Counted from the first letter of the stretch, positions 29,034-38,327 are shown. The stretch: 64,000 bases of DNA from Gloeomargarita sp. SRBZ-1_bins_9 (GCA_039794565.1 JAUQVX010000002.1:124001-188000), one strand, 5' to 3'. The notes: a model not told the origin generated them from the sequence alone. Program-made: numbers and translations.

Positions 29034-30254
29034 ATGAGTCGTGGGGGTTGGCGGTCAGACAGGTGGGATTATGATGTGCTGATTGTGGGGGGGTCCCTGG
29101 TGGGGTTAACCCTGGCAGCGTGGCTGGGACCCCAGGGATTGCGGGTGTTGGTGGCGGAAGCGCAAAAGGGTTTGGCCGGGACACCTGAACGAGTCTATGC
29201 CCTCATGCCGTTGACCGAGGAGATTTGGCAGGCGGTGGGGGTCTGGCCGCAGTTGCAGCAGGTGGTGCAGGCGTACGCCCAAATTGACCTGACCGACCAG
29301 GGGCAACATCCGATTGTCTTTACCTCTAGGGATTTGGGGGGCAGGCCACAGTTGGGGTCGGTGGGGGAGCAGCAGCGTCTTTGGCCGGTGTTTCGGGAAT
29401 TCATTGCCCAAACCCCCAATGTGACCTACTGGGAGGGGACACAGTTGCTGGATTGGGTGGTGACCCCCGGCGAAGTCAAGGTCAAACTGGAACAGGAGGG
29501 AGCTATCCTATACCGGTCGGTGGGATTAGTGGTGGGGGCGGATGGAGCGCGGTCACGGGTGCGGCAGCAGGCGGGTATCGGTGCTTGGTCGTGGCCCTAC
29601 TGGCAGTCCTGTTTGACCACGGTGCTGTACGCGCAGGAACCACCGGTGGCCTATGAGCGGTTTTGGCCGGCAGGACCCCTGGCTTTGTTGCCTTTACCTG
29701 AGCAGCGCTGGGGAATTGTCTGGACGTTACCCCATGCCGAGGCGCAGCGGTTACTCCAGGCCCCTGTTGCCGAATTTTTGGGGGAATTACAGCCATTTTT
29801 ACCCTTTACCCAGGTGATGGAGGTGGGACCGCGCCGTTGTTTTCCGGTGGAGTGGCGGCAGGCGCGGCGCTATGTGCAACCCCGGTTGGCGTTGATTGGG
29901 GATGCGGCCCATCGCTGCCATCCGGTCGGTGGTCAGGGGATGAATTTGGGGATTCGGGATGCGGCCACCCTGGGGGCTATTCTGGTGCAGGCCCATCACC
30001 GGGGAGAGGACATCGGCCAGTTGTCGGTTTTGCGACGCTATGAACGTTGGCGGTGGTCGCAGGTCCTGTTGTCGCTGCTGTTTACCGACCTGTTGAACCG
30101 GGTATTTTCCCAGGGGTGGGAACCATTGGTGACCCTGCGGGCATGGGTGCTAGAAACCATGCGGCGAGTGGGCCTGTTGCGCCGTGTGTCGCTCCATTTT
30201 ATGACCGGTCTGTGGGGTCGCTTGCCCCAGGGAGTACTTGGACATGATTTCTGA
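29034..30254 (+). CDS. UbiH/Coq6-type FAD-dependent hydroxylase
   Basis: Flavoprotein monooxygenase of the aromatic-ring hydroxylase family, 406 residues. It carries the FAD Rossmann motif VLIVGGSLVGLTLAAWL, the mid-protein DG motif GADGARSRVRQQAG, and the second FAD motif ALIGDAAHRCHPVGGQGMNLGIRDA. Closest by pattern to UbiH/UbiF/Coq6 enzymes. In a cyanobacterium it could act on a quinone or prenylated-ring precursor, but the substrate is unproven. A chorismate lyase gene for the same general pathway is at 57981. Confidence 0.85.
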   Translation: MSRGGWRSDRWDYDVLIVGGSLVGLTLAAWLGPQGLRVLVAEAQKGLAGTPERVYALMPLTEEIWQAVGVWPQLQQVVQAYAQIDLTDQGQHPIVFTSRDLGGRPQLGSVGEQQRLWPVFREFIAQTPNVTYWEGTQLLDWVVTPGEVKVKLEQEGAILYRSVGLVVGADGARSRVRQQAGIGAWSWPYWQSCLTTVLYAQEPPVAYERFWPAGPLALLPLPEQRWGIVWTLPHAEAQRLLQAPVAEFLGELQPFLPFTQVMEVGPRRCFPVEWRQARRYVQPRLALIGDAAHRCHPVGGQGMNLGIRDAATLGAILVQAHHRGEDIGQLSVLRRYERWRWSQVLLSLLFTDLLNRVFSQGWEPLVTLRAWVLETMRRVGLLRRVSLHFMTGLWGRLPQGVLGHDF

Positions 30255-30260
30255 AAAGTC

Positions 30261-30362
30261 ATGGACTGCAATGACCCCGAAAACCAACTGTTAAAGCTGA
30301 ACTGGGAGTACGGCCTCACAGGCTCCATGGCTGGGGAGGACATGGCCGACTTCCTGAAATGA
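30261..30362 (+). CDS. Possible small ORF (33 aa), coupled to next ORF
   Basis: ATG at 30261, six bases after the hydroxylase stop, with a 33-codon product starting MDCNDPENQLLKLNWEYG and ending in GEDMADFLK. It ends in an ATGA overlap with the next ORF. Base composition is less GC-rich and codon use (TTA, CTA, AGT) differs from neighbours, which hints at a foreign or decayed piece. No homologue recognised. It could be a gene fragment. Confidence 0.3.
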   Translation: MDCNDPENQLLKLNWEYGLTGSMAGEDMADFLK

Positions 30363-30598
30363 CCTGCTACGAACAAAGTATCTACACCTACAAACTAAAC
30401 CTGGGCACCCCTACCGACCAGTTAGCTGCTATGGCCAAGGTATGGAGCTCTAAACAGGAATGTATCCCTTGGTGGGACTGCGCATTTAGGGAGCATTTTT
30501 CCCCTTCGTCCCACAATCGTACCGCCCCGCCAGGACAGCCATACCGCTTACCCCAATCCCTTGACCCGCTTGAGGAGGGCGAAGTTGCTACGGCATAA
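30359..30598 (+). CDS. Possible ORF (79 aa), unrecognised
   Basis: Starts MTCYEQSIYTYKLNLG and contains Trp/Cys-rich WSSKQECIPWWDCAFREHF. The last third is Pro-rich and less convincing. It begins inside the stop of the preceding small ORF. Not recognised. It may be a real small gene, or part of a truncated larger one, in a locally AT-richer patch between two core genes. Confidence 0.3.
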   Translation: MTCYEQSIYTYKLNLGTPTDQLAAMAKVWSSKQECIPWWDCAFREHFSPSSHNRTAPPGQPYRLPQSLDPLEEGEVATA

Positions 30599-30662
30599 CC
30601 GGGGTGACCCTGTGCCCGACTGGGCCGCAAGACTCCTGCGCCTGAGGTGAGTGGAAAAACGG

Positions 30663-30890
30663 TTACCGCTGCCGCAGACCGCAGGTGGGCATGGGTGCCG
30701 CACTGAAACCGCTAGACAGTTCGATGAGAGCGTAACCACCGGCCATCAACGCCCCAGTCACCACAGCACCGATGAGAAAGCGTTTCACTGCTGCTGTTTT
30801 GGGAGCCGGAGATTCGGTAGCCGACGGGGTCGGTTGATCAACCTGTTGGACTGGTGTCACGTTGGGCTTGCGGGGCATCAAGAAAAACAT
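30663..30890 (-). CDS. Small single-pass membrane protein
   Basis: A 75-residue protein with a polar, Pro/Thr-rich N-terminus (MPRKPNVTPVQQVDQPTPS), a basic patch and one membrane helix (VKRFLIGAVVTGALMAGGYAL, near residues 41-60). The ATG at 30890 has a GGAG site eight bases upstream; an ATG at 30878 is also possible. Function unknown. It is divergent from the NERD-helicase gene. Confidence 0.5.
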   Translation of the reverse strand: MFFLMPRKPNVTPVQQVDQPTPSATESPAPKTAAVKRFLIGAVVTGALMAGGYALIELSSGFSAAPMPTCGLRQR

Positions 30891-31004
30891 GGCCAAGACT
30901 CCCTACGAACTTGGCTCCCATTGTAGGGGGGGAATGGGCAAACGGCTAGTTTGGCTCCTCTGCTTTGTATTAATAATGTTAGGAGGGGTCCCCTCATCCA
31001 GGCG

Positions 31005-33161
31005 ATGGCTGCTTTTCAGAGTTTTGCCGTTTTAGCGCTCAATTCCGCGGAACGGGAGTTGTGGGAACGGCTCAAGGAGGCTTGCAAGGCGGAACCCTGC
31101 GTGGCCTATTGCCGCTATCCCATTTTCACCGGGGCCGGTAACCTGCGCAAGGAACCGGATGTGGTGCTGCTGCACCGGGAATGGGGGCTGTGGGTTTTAG
31201 AGTGCAAAGGGTGCCGCAGCGAAAACATCGCCCAGGTCCGGGGCCATGAGTGGCAGATGCTCAATTGGTACCGGGAAACGGAAACGCCGGCTTGGCAGGC
31301 CGAAGATGGCATGTATGCCCTGGAGGCCAAATTCCGGGAGCGCCGGGAAACCCGCAGTTGTCCCTTAAGTTTTCACTTCCGGGTGGTGCTGCCCTGGGTG
31401 AAGCGAGAGGAGTGGCGCCAGCGGGGTTTGCCAGAAGTACCCTATGTCTGGTTCCAGGAGGACTTGCGGCGGGTGGCGCTGCGGGAGAAGTTGCAACTCG
31501 GTGCCCAAGAACGTCCCCAACCTCCCCTGACGGATGAACAGTGGCAGGCATTGCTGGGGGTGCTAGGAGGAACGTTGCCCCAAACGGAAGCCCGACCTAT
31601 CGCGGCGGGTACTTCGGCTGACAATCCCGTGCGGGTGGTCCATTACATCGAGGCGCAACTGCGGCATCTGGACGAAAACCAGCAAAAAGTGGCGTTTGAG
31701 ATTCCCGATGGCCCCCAACGGATCCGGGGCTTAGCCGGTACCGGCAAAACGGTGCTGCTTGCCAAACGGGCGGCTAAAATCCACGCGGCGCACCCGGACT
31801 GGCAGGTGGGATTCGTGTTTTTTACCCGTTCTTTGTATGAACCGATTCGCGCCCTGATTGCCACCTACTACCGAGAAATGACCCGCGCAGACCAGGACCC
31901 CAACTGGGAGCGGTTGCAGGTGCTGCACGCCTGGGGTGGCCGGCAACGGCGCGGGTTTTACTTCAATCTGGCTCGGCAGGTAGGAGTTAGACCGCTGACA
32001 GTTGGCGAGGTTTGCACCCATCTCAACCGCACTTGCTCGCCGCCGGAGGCCTTTACTTACGTCTGTGAACGGCTGGAGAAGGAGGCGCCGGCTATTCCTG
32101 TGCTCTACGAGGCCCTGCTGCTGGATGAAGGACAGGATTTGCCCCTGGCCTTTTACCGACTGGCCTACCAAACCCTGGCCGAACCCCGGCGGTTGTACTG
32201 GGCCTACGACGAGGCGCAGGGGATTGGCAATTTGACGGTGCCCCGGCCGGTGGACATCTTTGGCCGTCATGCGGACGGTCGTCCGGTGGTGGATTTGACG
32301 GGGAGTTACCCGGGAGGCATCCTCAAGTCCCACAATCTCAACCGCTGTTACCGCACGCCCCGGTTGCTGCTGATGGCAGCTCATACAGTGAATATGGGGC
32401 TTTTGCGTCCAGAGGGACCCCTGCAGGGGGTGACTACGAAGGCGGACTGGGAGGCCCTGGGGTATCGCGTCGTGGCGGGGGATTTTTCTGAAGCCAGTGT
32501 CAAGACGGGCCAAACGGTAACCATCACCCGCGATGCCACCCACCCTGTTGACCGGGAGGATTTCCCCTACCGCCAAGCTTTGGGGTCGGTCCTGCGCATC
32601 GAGATGTTTGGGAGTGAAGCGGCGGAGCAGGAGTGGATCGCGACTCAGATTGCCCAGGACCTCCAGCAGGGGTTGCGCCCCACCGACCTTTTGGTGACTG
32701 GGCCACGGGGGTCAGCAGAGCTGGATTACTTCCGCCAGTTGCAGGCCCGCTTGCGGCAGCAGGGGGTCAAGGCCATCATTGCCGGTGAAGATACGCCCCC
32801 TGATGTGTTTTGGCAACCGGAGCAGGTGACGCTGGCGAGTATTGGGCGTGCTAAAGGACACGAAGCCTGGAAGGTTTACGCCTGCCGGTTTCACTGGGCA
32901 ACGCAACCGTTTTGGCAGGGAGAAACGGAACTCCACAAGCGCAACGAAGGATTTGTGGCCCTGACGCGGGCGCGGGTCTGGTGCGTGGTCACGGGGTTAC
33001 AGGGGAAAAGTCCGGTTTTGGACGAACTGGCGGCGGTGGTGCAACAGGCCCCCCAACTGACCTTCCGGGCCTTTAACCAGGCGTCCCTGCAACGGGATAT
33101 GACGGACCCAGACACCCATCCTCCCCTGGCGGAGGCGCTGGCGGGTGTGGAGTGGGATTAG
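31005..33161 (+). CDS. NERD nuclease-SF1 helicase fusion
   Basis: A 718-residue protein with an N-terminal NERD domain (about residues 10-150). Its PD-(D/E)xK-like core is EPDVVLLHREWGLWVLECKG, with an Asp and an E-C-K triad. A UvrD/Rep-like SF1 helicase follows, with Walker A GLAGTGKTVLLAKRA, Walker B LLLDEGQDLP and motif VI EGFVALTRARVWCVV. Such proteins process DNA, and some belong to phage-defence loci, though this one stands alone. The ATG at 31005 is chosen; an AGGAGGGG lies 16 bases upstream. The last 89 bp overlap radA. Confidence 0.82.
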   Translation: MAAFQSFAVLALNSAERELWERLKEACKAEPCVAYCRYPIFTGAGNLRKEPDVVLLHREWGLWVLECKGCRSENIAQVRGHEWQMLNWYRETETPAWQAEDGMYALEAKFRERRETRSCPLSFHFRVVLPWVKREEWRQRGLPEVPYVWFQEDLRRVALREKLQLGAQERPQPPLTDEQWQALLGVLGGTLPQTEARPIAAGTSADNPVRVVHYIEAQLRHLDENQQKVAFEIPDGPQRIRGLAGTGKTVLLAKRAAKIHAAHPDWQVGFVFFTRSLYEPIRALIATYYREMTRADQDPNWERLQVLHAWGGRQRRGFYFNLARQVGVRPLTVGEVCTHLNRTCSPPEAFTYVCERLEKEAPAIPVLYEALLLDEGQDLPLAFYRLAYQTLAEPRRLYWAYDEAQGIGNLTVPRPVDIFGRHADGRPVVDLTGSYPGGILKSHNLNRCYRTPRLLLMAAHTVNMGLLRPEGPLQGVTTKADWEALGYRVVAGDFSEASVKTGQTVTITRDATHPVDREDFPYRQALGSVLRIEMFGSEAAEQEWIATQIAQDLQQGLRPTDLLVTGPRGSAELDYFRQLQARLRQQGVKAIIAGEDTPPDVFWQPEQVTLASIGRAKGHEAWKVYACRFHWATQPFWQGETELHKRNEGFVALTRARVWCVVTGLQGKSPVLDELAAVVQQAPQLTFRAFNQASLQRDMTDPDTHPPLAEALAGVEWD

Positions 33162-34524
33162 GGGACGTCTCGCCGGGTAGGGCGGCCAAGACCGCTGGGA
33201 GTAAACGATTCACAGGCACCAGTTGTAGACCGGCGACCGGCTCCAGCTCCATCGGCGGCACAATCGCCCGCTGAAACCCCAACTTCACGGCCTCCTTGAG
33301 CCGGGTTTCCATTTGTTGCACCGGGCGAATCTGGCCGCTGAGTCCCACTTCACCAATCAGGACCGTCTGGGGCTGGATAACGCAGTGGCGCAAACTGGCT
33401 AACACCGCCAGGGCAATCCCCAAATCCGCCGCCGGTTCGGAGACGGTCAATCCGCCGGCTGAGGCCACGTACACGTCGTGTTTCGCCAGGGGCACCCCCA
33501 GGTGCTTTTCCAAAACCGCCAGGATTTGCACTAAGCGGTTGTAGTCAATGCCGGTGGTGCTCCGGCGGGGGGTGCCATAACCGGTGGAGGTCACCAGGGC
33601 TTGGATTTCCACCACCAGGGGGCGGGTGGCCTCACAGGCGACGATGGTGGCAACGCCAGGGGCAGGAGATTCCCGGTGGTGCAAGAACAATTCCGAGGGG
33701 TTACTCACTTCCTGCAACCCTTGGGCAGTCATGGCAAAGATGCCCAGCTCGTAACTGGGGCCGAAACGGTTTTTCCCCGCCCGCAACAACCGGTGGTGGG
33801 CCAGGGCATCCCCTTCAAAATACAGCACCGTGTCCACCAAATGCTCCAGAACCTTGGGTCCGGCGATGGCTCCCTCCTTGGTGATGTGCCCGACAATCAA
33901 CAGGGCGATATGGTGCTGTTTGGCTAACCGCATCAGGGCCGCCGTGCACTCCCGCACCTGGGAAACAGAACCGGGGGCCGAGGTTAAAGCGGCATTCATG
34001 AGGGCCTGGATACTGTCAATGACCGCCACCCGGGGGCGTAGGCGCTCCAGTTCCCCTAAGATGGTCTCCAAATCCGTTTCCGCCAGCACGTACAAGTCAG
34101 GGAGAGCATTAGGGGGAAACAGCCGCTCGGCCCGCAATTTCACCTGCTGGGCGGACTCCTCGGCACAGACATACAACACCGGCAGGGTTGGGGACAGATG
34201 GGCCAGGGTTTGCAACAGCAGGGTAGATTTGCCTATGCCCGCATCGCCGGCAATGAGCACCAGCGACCCCGGCACAATCCCACCCCCTAGTACCCGGTCA
34301 AATTCCGCCGAACCAGTAGACCAGCGTTGCCAATGCTCAGAGGCGACGGCACTTAAAGGCAGAGCGTGCTGGGAGATGGCCCCAGACCGCAAGGAAGGTT
34401 CCTTGGGGGCAACCACCACCTCATCCAAACTGTTCCAGGCCCCGCACTGGCGACACTGGCCGAAGTACTGGGCATATTCTGCGCCGCATTCCCGGCAGAC
34501 AAACCGGCTACGGGCCTTGGCCAT
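33073..34524 (-). CDS. radA: DNA repair protein RadA
   Basis: RecA-like ATPase that promotes branch migration in recombination. 483 residues from the ATG at 34524 (MAKARSRFVCRECGAEYAQ). It has the N-terminal zinc finger C-x2-C...C-x2-C (residues 10-29), Walker A GDAGIGKSTLL, the RadA signature KNRFG, and a C-terminal Lon-like domain (DVYVASAGGLTVSEPAADL). The final 35 or so residues are Pro/Gly-rich, extend beyond the normal end and lie antisense to the NERD-helicase. Its start overlaps wecB by 17 bp. Confidence 0.95.
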   Translation of the reverse strand: MAKARSRFVCRECGAEYAQYFGQCRQCGAWNSLDEVVVAPKEPSLRSGAISQHALPLSAVASEHWQRWSTGSAEFDRVLGGGIVPGSLVLIAGDAGIGKSTLLLQTLAHLSPTLPVLYVCAEESAQQVKLRAERLFPPNALPDLYVLAETDLETILGELERLRPRVAVIDSIQALMNAALTSAPGSVSQVRECTAALMRLAKQHHIALLIVGHITKEGAIAGPKVLEHLVDTVLYFEGDALAHHRLLRAGKNRFGPSYELGIFAMTAQGLQEVSNPSELFLHHRESPAPGVATIVACEATRPLVVEIQALVTSTGYGTPRRSTTGIDYNRLVQILAVLEKHLGVPLAKHDVYVASAGGLTVSEPAADLGIALAVLASLRHCVIQPQTVLIGEVGLSGQIRPVQQMETRLKEAVKLGFQRAIVPPMELEPVAGLQLVPVNRLLPAVLAALPGETSPNPTPHPPAPPPGEDGCLGPSYPVAGTPG

Positions 34525-35629
34525 GACCGACGAAGTAGCGCTGGAGAATCTGCTCAATGCGCCGGGCCGCCTGTCCGTCTCCAAAGGGATTCACCGCCTG
34601 GGCCATGCGCCGATAGGCTGCTTCATCCTGCAACAGTTCCAGGGCCTTGGTCACGATCCGGTCGGTGTCGGTGCCCACCAGCACAGCCGTACCGGCGGCA
34701 ATCGCTTCCGGGCGCTCTGTGGTCTCCCGCAGCACCAGCACTGGTTTGCCTAGGGCCGGCGCCTCCTCCTGGATCCCCCCCGAATCCGTCAACACCAAAT
34801 AACAGCGCTGCAAGGCCCCCACCAACTGAGGATAGTCCAGCGGCGGCGGCAAAAACACCCGGGGATGGCCCGCCAGCAGCGGCCGTAAACCCTGCTGCAC
34901 CTGGGGATTGGGATGTAACGGCAGCACCAAGGCCGTATCCGGTACCTGGGCCAAGATGCGCACCAACGCCTGGGCAATGCGGGTTAGGGGTTCTCCCCAG
35001 TTTTCCCGCCGGTGGACGGTCGCCAGGAGCACCCGCTGCCGTTGCCAGTCCAACCCGGGGATGGGGCAATCGGGCTGCTGCCGGGCCACCTGCTGCAGGG
35101 CGTCAATCACCGTATTGCCCGTGTGGTGAATTTCACCGGTTACCCGTGATTCCCGGAGATACTGGACTGCCAGAGTAGTGGGGGCAAAATGCCACTGGGC
35201 CAACTGGGAAATCAACCGGCGGTTGGCCTCCTCCGGGTAGGGGTGGAACAAGTCATCGGTCCGTAACCCGGCTTCCACATGGCCGATGGGGATGCGCTGG
35301 TAGAAGCTACTTAAGGCAGCGGCAAAGGCGGTGGTGGTATCCCCCTGCACCAACACCAGTCGAGGTTGGAGCTTTTGCAACAGGGGCGACAGGCGCTCGA
35401 GGGTGCGACAGGTGATTTGCTCCAGGGTCTGGCCAGGCTCCATGATGGCTAGGTCGTAGTCCCACTGCACCCCAAACCACCTCAACACCTGGGCCACCAT
35501 CTCCCGGTGCTGCCCTGTATTGATCACACGCACCTGCCAGTGGGGATTGGCCCGCAGGGTTTGAATGACCGGCGCCAATTTGATCGCTTCGGGGCGCGTC
35601 CCCAGGACGACAGCTACAGGAATCGGCAT
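34508..35629 (-). CDS. wecB: UDP-N-acetylglucosamine 2-epimerase
   Basis: Non-hydrolysing epimerase producing UDP-ManNAc for surface polysaccharides. 373 residues, with VVLGTRPEAIKLAPVI, INTGQHREMV, VQGDTTTAFAAAL, HVEAGLRT, HRRENWGEPL and LTDSGGIQEEAPALGKPVLVLRETTERPEA. The ATG at 35629 follows a GTG in frame. It lies nine bases downstream of the TPR gene, on the same strand. Confidence 0.95.
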   Translation of the reverse strand: MPIPVAVVLGTRPEAIKLAPVIQTLRANPHWQVRVINTGQHREMVAQVLRWFGVQWDYDLAIMEPGQTLEQITCRTLERLSPLLQKLQPRLVLVQGDTTTAFAAALSSFYQRIPIGHVEAGLRTDDLFHPYPEEANRRLISQLAQWHFAPTTLAVQYLRESRVTGEIHHTGNTVIDALQQVARQQPDCPIPGLDWQRQRVLLATVHRRENWGEPLTRIAQALVRILAQVPDTALVLPLHPNPQVQQGLRPLLAGHPRVFLPPPLDYPQLVGALQRCYLVLTDSGGIQEEAPALGKPVLVLRETTERPEAIAAGTAVLVGTDTDRIVTKALELLQDEAAYRRMAQAVNPFGDGQAARRIEQILQRYFVGHGQGP

Positions 35630-35638
35630 CACGCCCGC

Positions 35639-36640
35639 CTATTCTACATCGCGGAAGCGCCGTTGTTGGAGCACGGCCATCACCTGCTCGCAGCGTTCAA
35701 CATCCCCCATTTCCAAAAACAGATCGGCAGCTTTACGTAAATCATCCACCGCTCCCACCTCATCCCCTAAGGCCAGGCGCACCTTAGCCCGGTCGAAGTA
35801 ACAGGGGGCCAAATCCGTATCCATGCGCAGGGCTTGGTTAAGTTCCTCCAGCGCCCCCTGGTAGTCCCCCTTTTCCATCTTCACCAGACCCCGCTCATAA
35901 AAATCATCGGCCCCCATCTGCCGCTTGTGGGTGGTGACCTCCCTATGGATATAGCGGTAGTTGGGGTTCAGGTCGAGGGCTTTTTTGTAATCTGCTGCCG
36001 CTCCCTCGTAGTCCCCCAATTTGCGCCGGGCCAGGCTGCGGTTGTGATAAAATTCAGCGGCTTGGGGGTCGAGTTCAATGGCCCTGGTGTAGTCAGTGAC
36101 CGCCCGCTGGTAGTCCTTGACCTTAAACCGAATCAGCCCCCGGTTGTAATAGGCCGCCGCCATGCGGGGGTTAAAGGTGATGGCCTGCTGTAGGTCTGCC
36201 AGGGCTTGGGCGTAGTTGTGCAAACGCCGGTAGGCCACCCCCCGTTCGTAATAGGCCTCGGCGTTGTGGGGTTCCAGGGCCAGGGCTTGCGTAAAGTCAT
36301 GAATCGCTGCTTCGTAGTCCCCTTTTTCCGCTTTTTGGCGTCCCCGATTGATAAAAAGGGCTACCGGACTAGGGGAGACGGGCCGGGGGGGTGGAGGCGG
36401 TGGACTGGCGGCTACGGTGGATTGGGCCACAGAAGATGAAGATGATGACGCAGAGGTAGTCTCCCGCCGGGATAACCACCAACCGATGCCCACTCCCAGG
36501 GTGATGCCCCCACCAGCAACCATCAGCACCAAAGGCCAGGGATTGGTTGACCGGGGTGGGGTGGTAGCCGTCTGACCCTGGACAGCCGTAGTCCCCAACG
36601 CTATGGCCATCCCCCAGACCCACCAGGTTGCCTTGTTCAT
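35639..36640 (-). CDS. TPR-repeat protein, membrane-anchored or exported
   Basis: A 333-residue protein with a signal-like N-terminus (MNKATWWVWGMAIALGTTAVQG), a second hydrophobic segment (about 36-56), a Ser/Pro-rich linker and six TPR units from about residue 90 (AEKGDYEAAIHDFTQALALEP and following, spaced 34 residues). It is probably a protein-protein interaction scaffold on the membrane. The ATG at 36640 gives a clean signal; the open frame further upstream does not look coding. It is divergent from the GTPase gene. Confidence 0.82.
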   Translation of the reverse strand: MNKATWWVWGMAIALGTTAVQGQTATTPPRSTNPWPLVLMVAGGGITLGVGIGWWLSRRETTSASSSSSSVAQSTVAASPPPPPPRPVSPSPVALFINRGRQKAEKGDYEAAIHDFTQALALEPHNAEAYYERGVAYRRLHNYAQALADLQQAITFNPRMAAAYYNRGLIRFKVKDYQRAVTDYTRAIELDPQAAEFYHNRSLARRKLGDYEGAAADYKKALDLNPNYRYIHREVTTHKRQMGADDFYERGLVKMEKGDYQGALEELNQALRMDTDLAPCYFDRAKVRLALGDEVGAVDDLRKAADLFLEMGDVERCEQVMAVLQQRRFRDVE

Positions 36641-36752
36641 GGATTTGGCACAGTACCGGCTGCGGCCAAACGTACCTTTTATGCTAGCCGTTTGGCGCAG
36701 TTTTGCCAATGACGGGGTTGTTCATAATGGAAAAGGTCGATCGAAGACGTGT

Positions 36753-38249
36753 ATGTTGCGACGCTGGCGCGGTCTGGGATTGGGGCTAGCACTCTTTTTA
36801 ACCCTGTTGTTGCTGCTGGGCCTGAGCCAAAATTTGCTCCAACTTTACACTCAAATCCTGACGGTAGCGGGGGCGACGGCGGCTAATGTGCTGCTGGGCT
36901 TAGTGCTGCTGGTGATGTTAGGGCTACTGATCACCCTGGGTCGAATTGTCTGGTTGGCTGGTCGTCCGCCCCGCCGGCGGGTCAAACCTTCCACGGCTTT
37001 TTCCTCGCCCGACCTGCAACAGCGCCTGGAAACGATTGCCCAGCAACTGGCCCAAATCGAGGACCGCATTGCCCGCCAGGCCCTCGAGACCCAATATCAG
37101 GAACTCCTGGCCCAACAAAACCGCCAGCCCCTGCGTCTAGTGATCCTGGGGACCGCGTCCACCGGCAAAACCTCGCTGGTGAATGCCCTGTTGGGCCGTA
37201 TGGCCGGGGATGTGGCGCCGACTTTGGGCACAACCCAAACGGTACAGGTTTACGGGCTGCGTCTCCAGGGGGTGCCGCGCCGGATCGAACTGGTGGATAC
37301 GCCGGGGTTGCAGGAGGGGTCGGCAGCGGGCGCCAGCCGGGAACTGGAAGCCAAAGCATGGGCGCAGCGGGCGGATTTGGTGGTCTGGGTGGCGGATAAT
37401 GACCTGCGCCAGTCGGAAATGACGGTGCTGGTGCAACTGCGGCAACTGGGCAAACGGGTGGTGCTGGCCCTCAACAAAACCGACCTCTACCTACCCGAAG
37501 ACGAACAGGTGCTGCTGGAGAAAATCCGCCAGCGGCTCCAGGGGTGGATCGCACCGGAGGATGTGGTGCCCATTGCCGCTGCCCCTCCACCCGTTAAGTT
37601 GGATACGGGGGAACCCTACCAGCCGCCGGTGTACCTGGACCCCTTGCTGCAACGCGTCGCCGCTATCCTGCAAACCGAAGGGGAACAGTTGCTGGCGGAA
37701 AACCTGCTGTTGCAGTGCCAACAGTTGGGGGCAGAAGCGCAAACGATTCTGGAACGACAACGGCGGCGGCAGGCCGAGGCCATCGTGGAACGGTTCCAGT
37801 GGATTGGCGCAGGGGTGGTGTGGTTGACGCCTTTGCCGGGGGTGGATTTGTTGGCCCAGGCGGCGGTACATGCCCAGATGGTGGTGGAACTGGGGCAGGT
37901 CTATGGCTGTCACCTGAGTCTGGATCAGGGGCGCGAATTGGCACTGTCGCTGGCTAAGACCTTGACGGCCCTAGGGGTGGCCCGGGGAATTGCTAGCCTG
38001 GTTGGCCGCACCCTGAAAACCACCGTCGCAGGCTATGTGTTGACTTCAGCTGTACAAAGCATCAGCGCCGCCTATCTGACGCGGGTGGCCGGTTTGAGCT
38101 TCATCACCTACTTTCGCCAAAACCAAAGCTGGGGAGACCAGGGCATGGCCGCAGTGGTGCGTCAGTACTGGGAACAGGAAAAGTCCCAACTCCCCCGCTG
38201 GATTCACCAGGCTTGGCAACGCCTGCGCTCCCTCGACCCTCAATCTTAG
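36753..38249 (+). CDS. Membrane-anchored Era-like GTPase with DUF697
   Basis: A 498-residue protein. Two N-terminal membrane segments (about residues 7-28 and 38-65) are followed by a coiled coil and a GTPase domain with G1 GTASTGKTSLVNALLG, G3 VDTPGLQ and G4 LNKTDLY. The C-terminal DUF697-like hydrophobic domain has VVWLTPLPGVDLLAQAAVHAQMV and later glycine-rich helices. Membrane remodelling or stress roles are suggested for related proteins, but none is proven here. The ATG at 36753 is chosen because earlier ATGs lie in the divergent promoter region. Confidence 0.82.
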   Translation: MLRRWRGLGLGLALFLTLLLLLGLSQNLLQLYTQILTVAGATAANVLLGLVLLVMLGLLITLGRIVWLAGRPPRRRVKPSTAFSSPDLQQRLETIAQQLAQIEDRIARQALETQYQELLAQQNRQPLRLVILGTASTGKTSLVNALLGRMAGDVAPTLGTTQTVQVYGLRLQGVPRRIELVDTPGLQEGSAAGASRELEAKAWAQRADLVVWVADNDLRQSEMTVLVQLRQLGKRVVLALNKTDLYLPEDEQVLLEKIRQRLQGWIAPEDVVPIAAAPPPVKLDTGEPYQPPVYLDPLLQRVAAILQTEGEQLLAENLLLQCQQLGAEAQTILERQRRRQAEAIVERFQWIGAGVVWLTPLPGVDLLAQAAVHAQMVVELGQVYGCHLSLDQGRELALSLAKTLTALGVARGIASLVGRTLKTTVAGYVLTSAVQSISAAYLTRVAGLSFITYFRQNQSWGDQGMAAVVRQYWEQEKSQLPRWIHQAWQRLRSLDPQS

Positions 38250-38265
38250 GCTAGGCATCACCCCC

Positions 38266-38284
38266 TTTTAATGTTTTCTTAATT
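38266..38284 (+). promoter_or_regulatory. Pho-box-like direct repeat upstream of phoX
   Basis: Two 8-bp units, TTTTAATG and TCTTAATT, separated by three bases, so the TTAAT cores are exactly 11 bp apart. This spacing and core are what cyanobacterial SphR/PhoB-type sites look like. It lies about 45-60 bp before the phoX ATG. Binding is inferred; SphR and SphS homologues are encoded at 60.3-62.2 kb. Confidence 0.5.
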
Positions 38285-38327
38285 TGAGTGGCGGTTTCCC
38301 TGACTAAGATGGGCGTGGGGAGTATCC

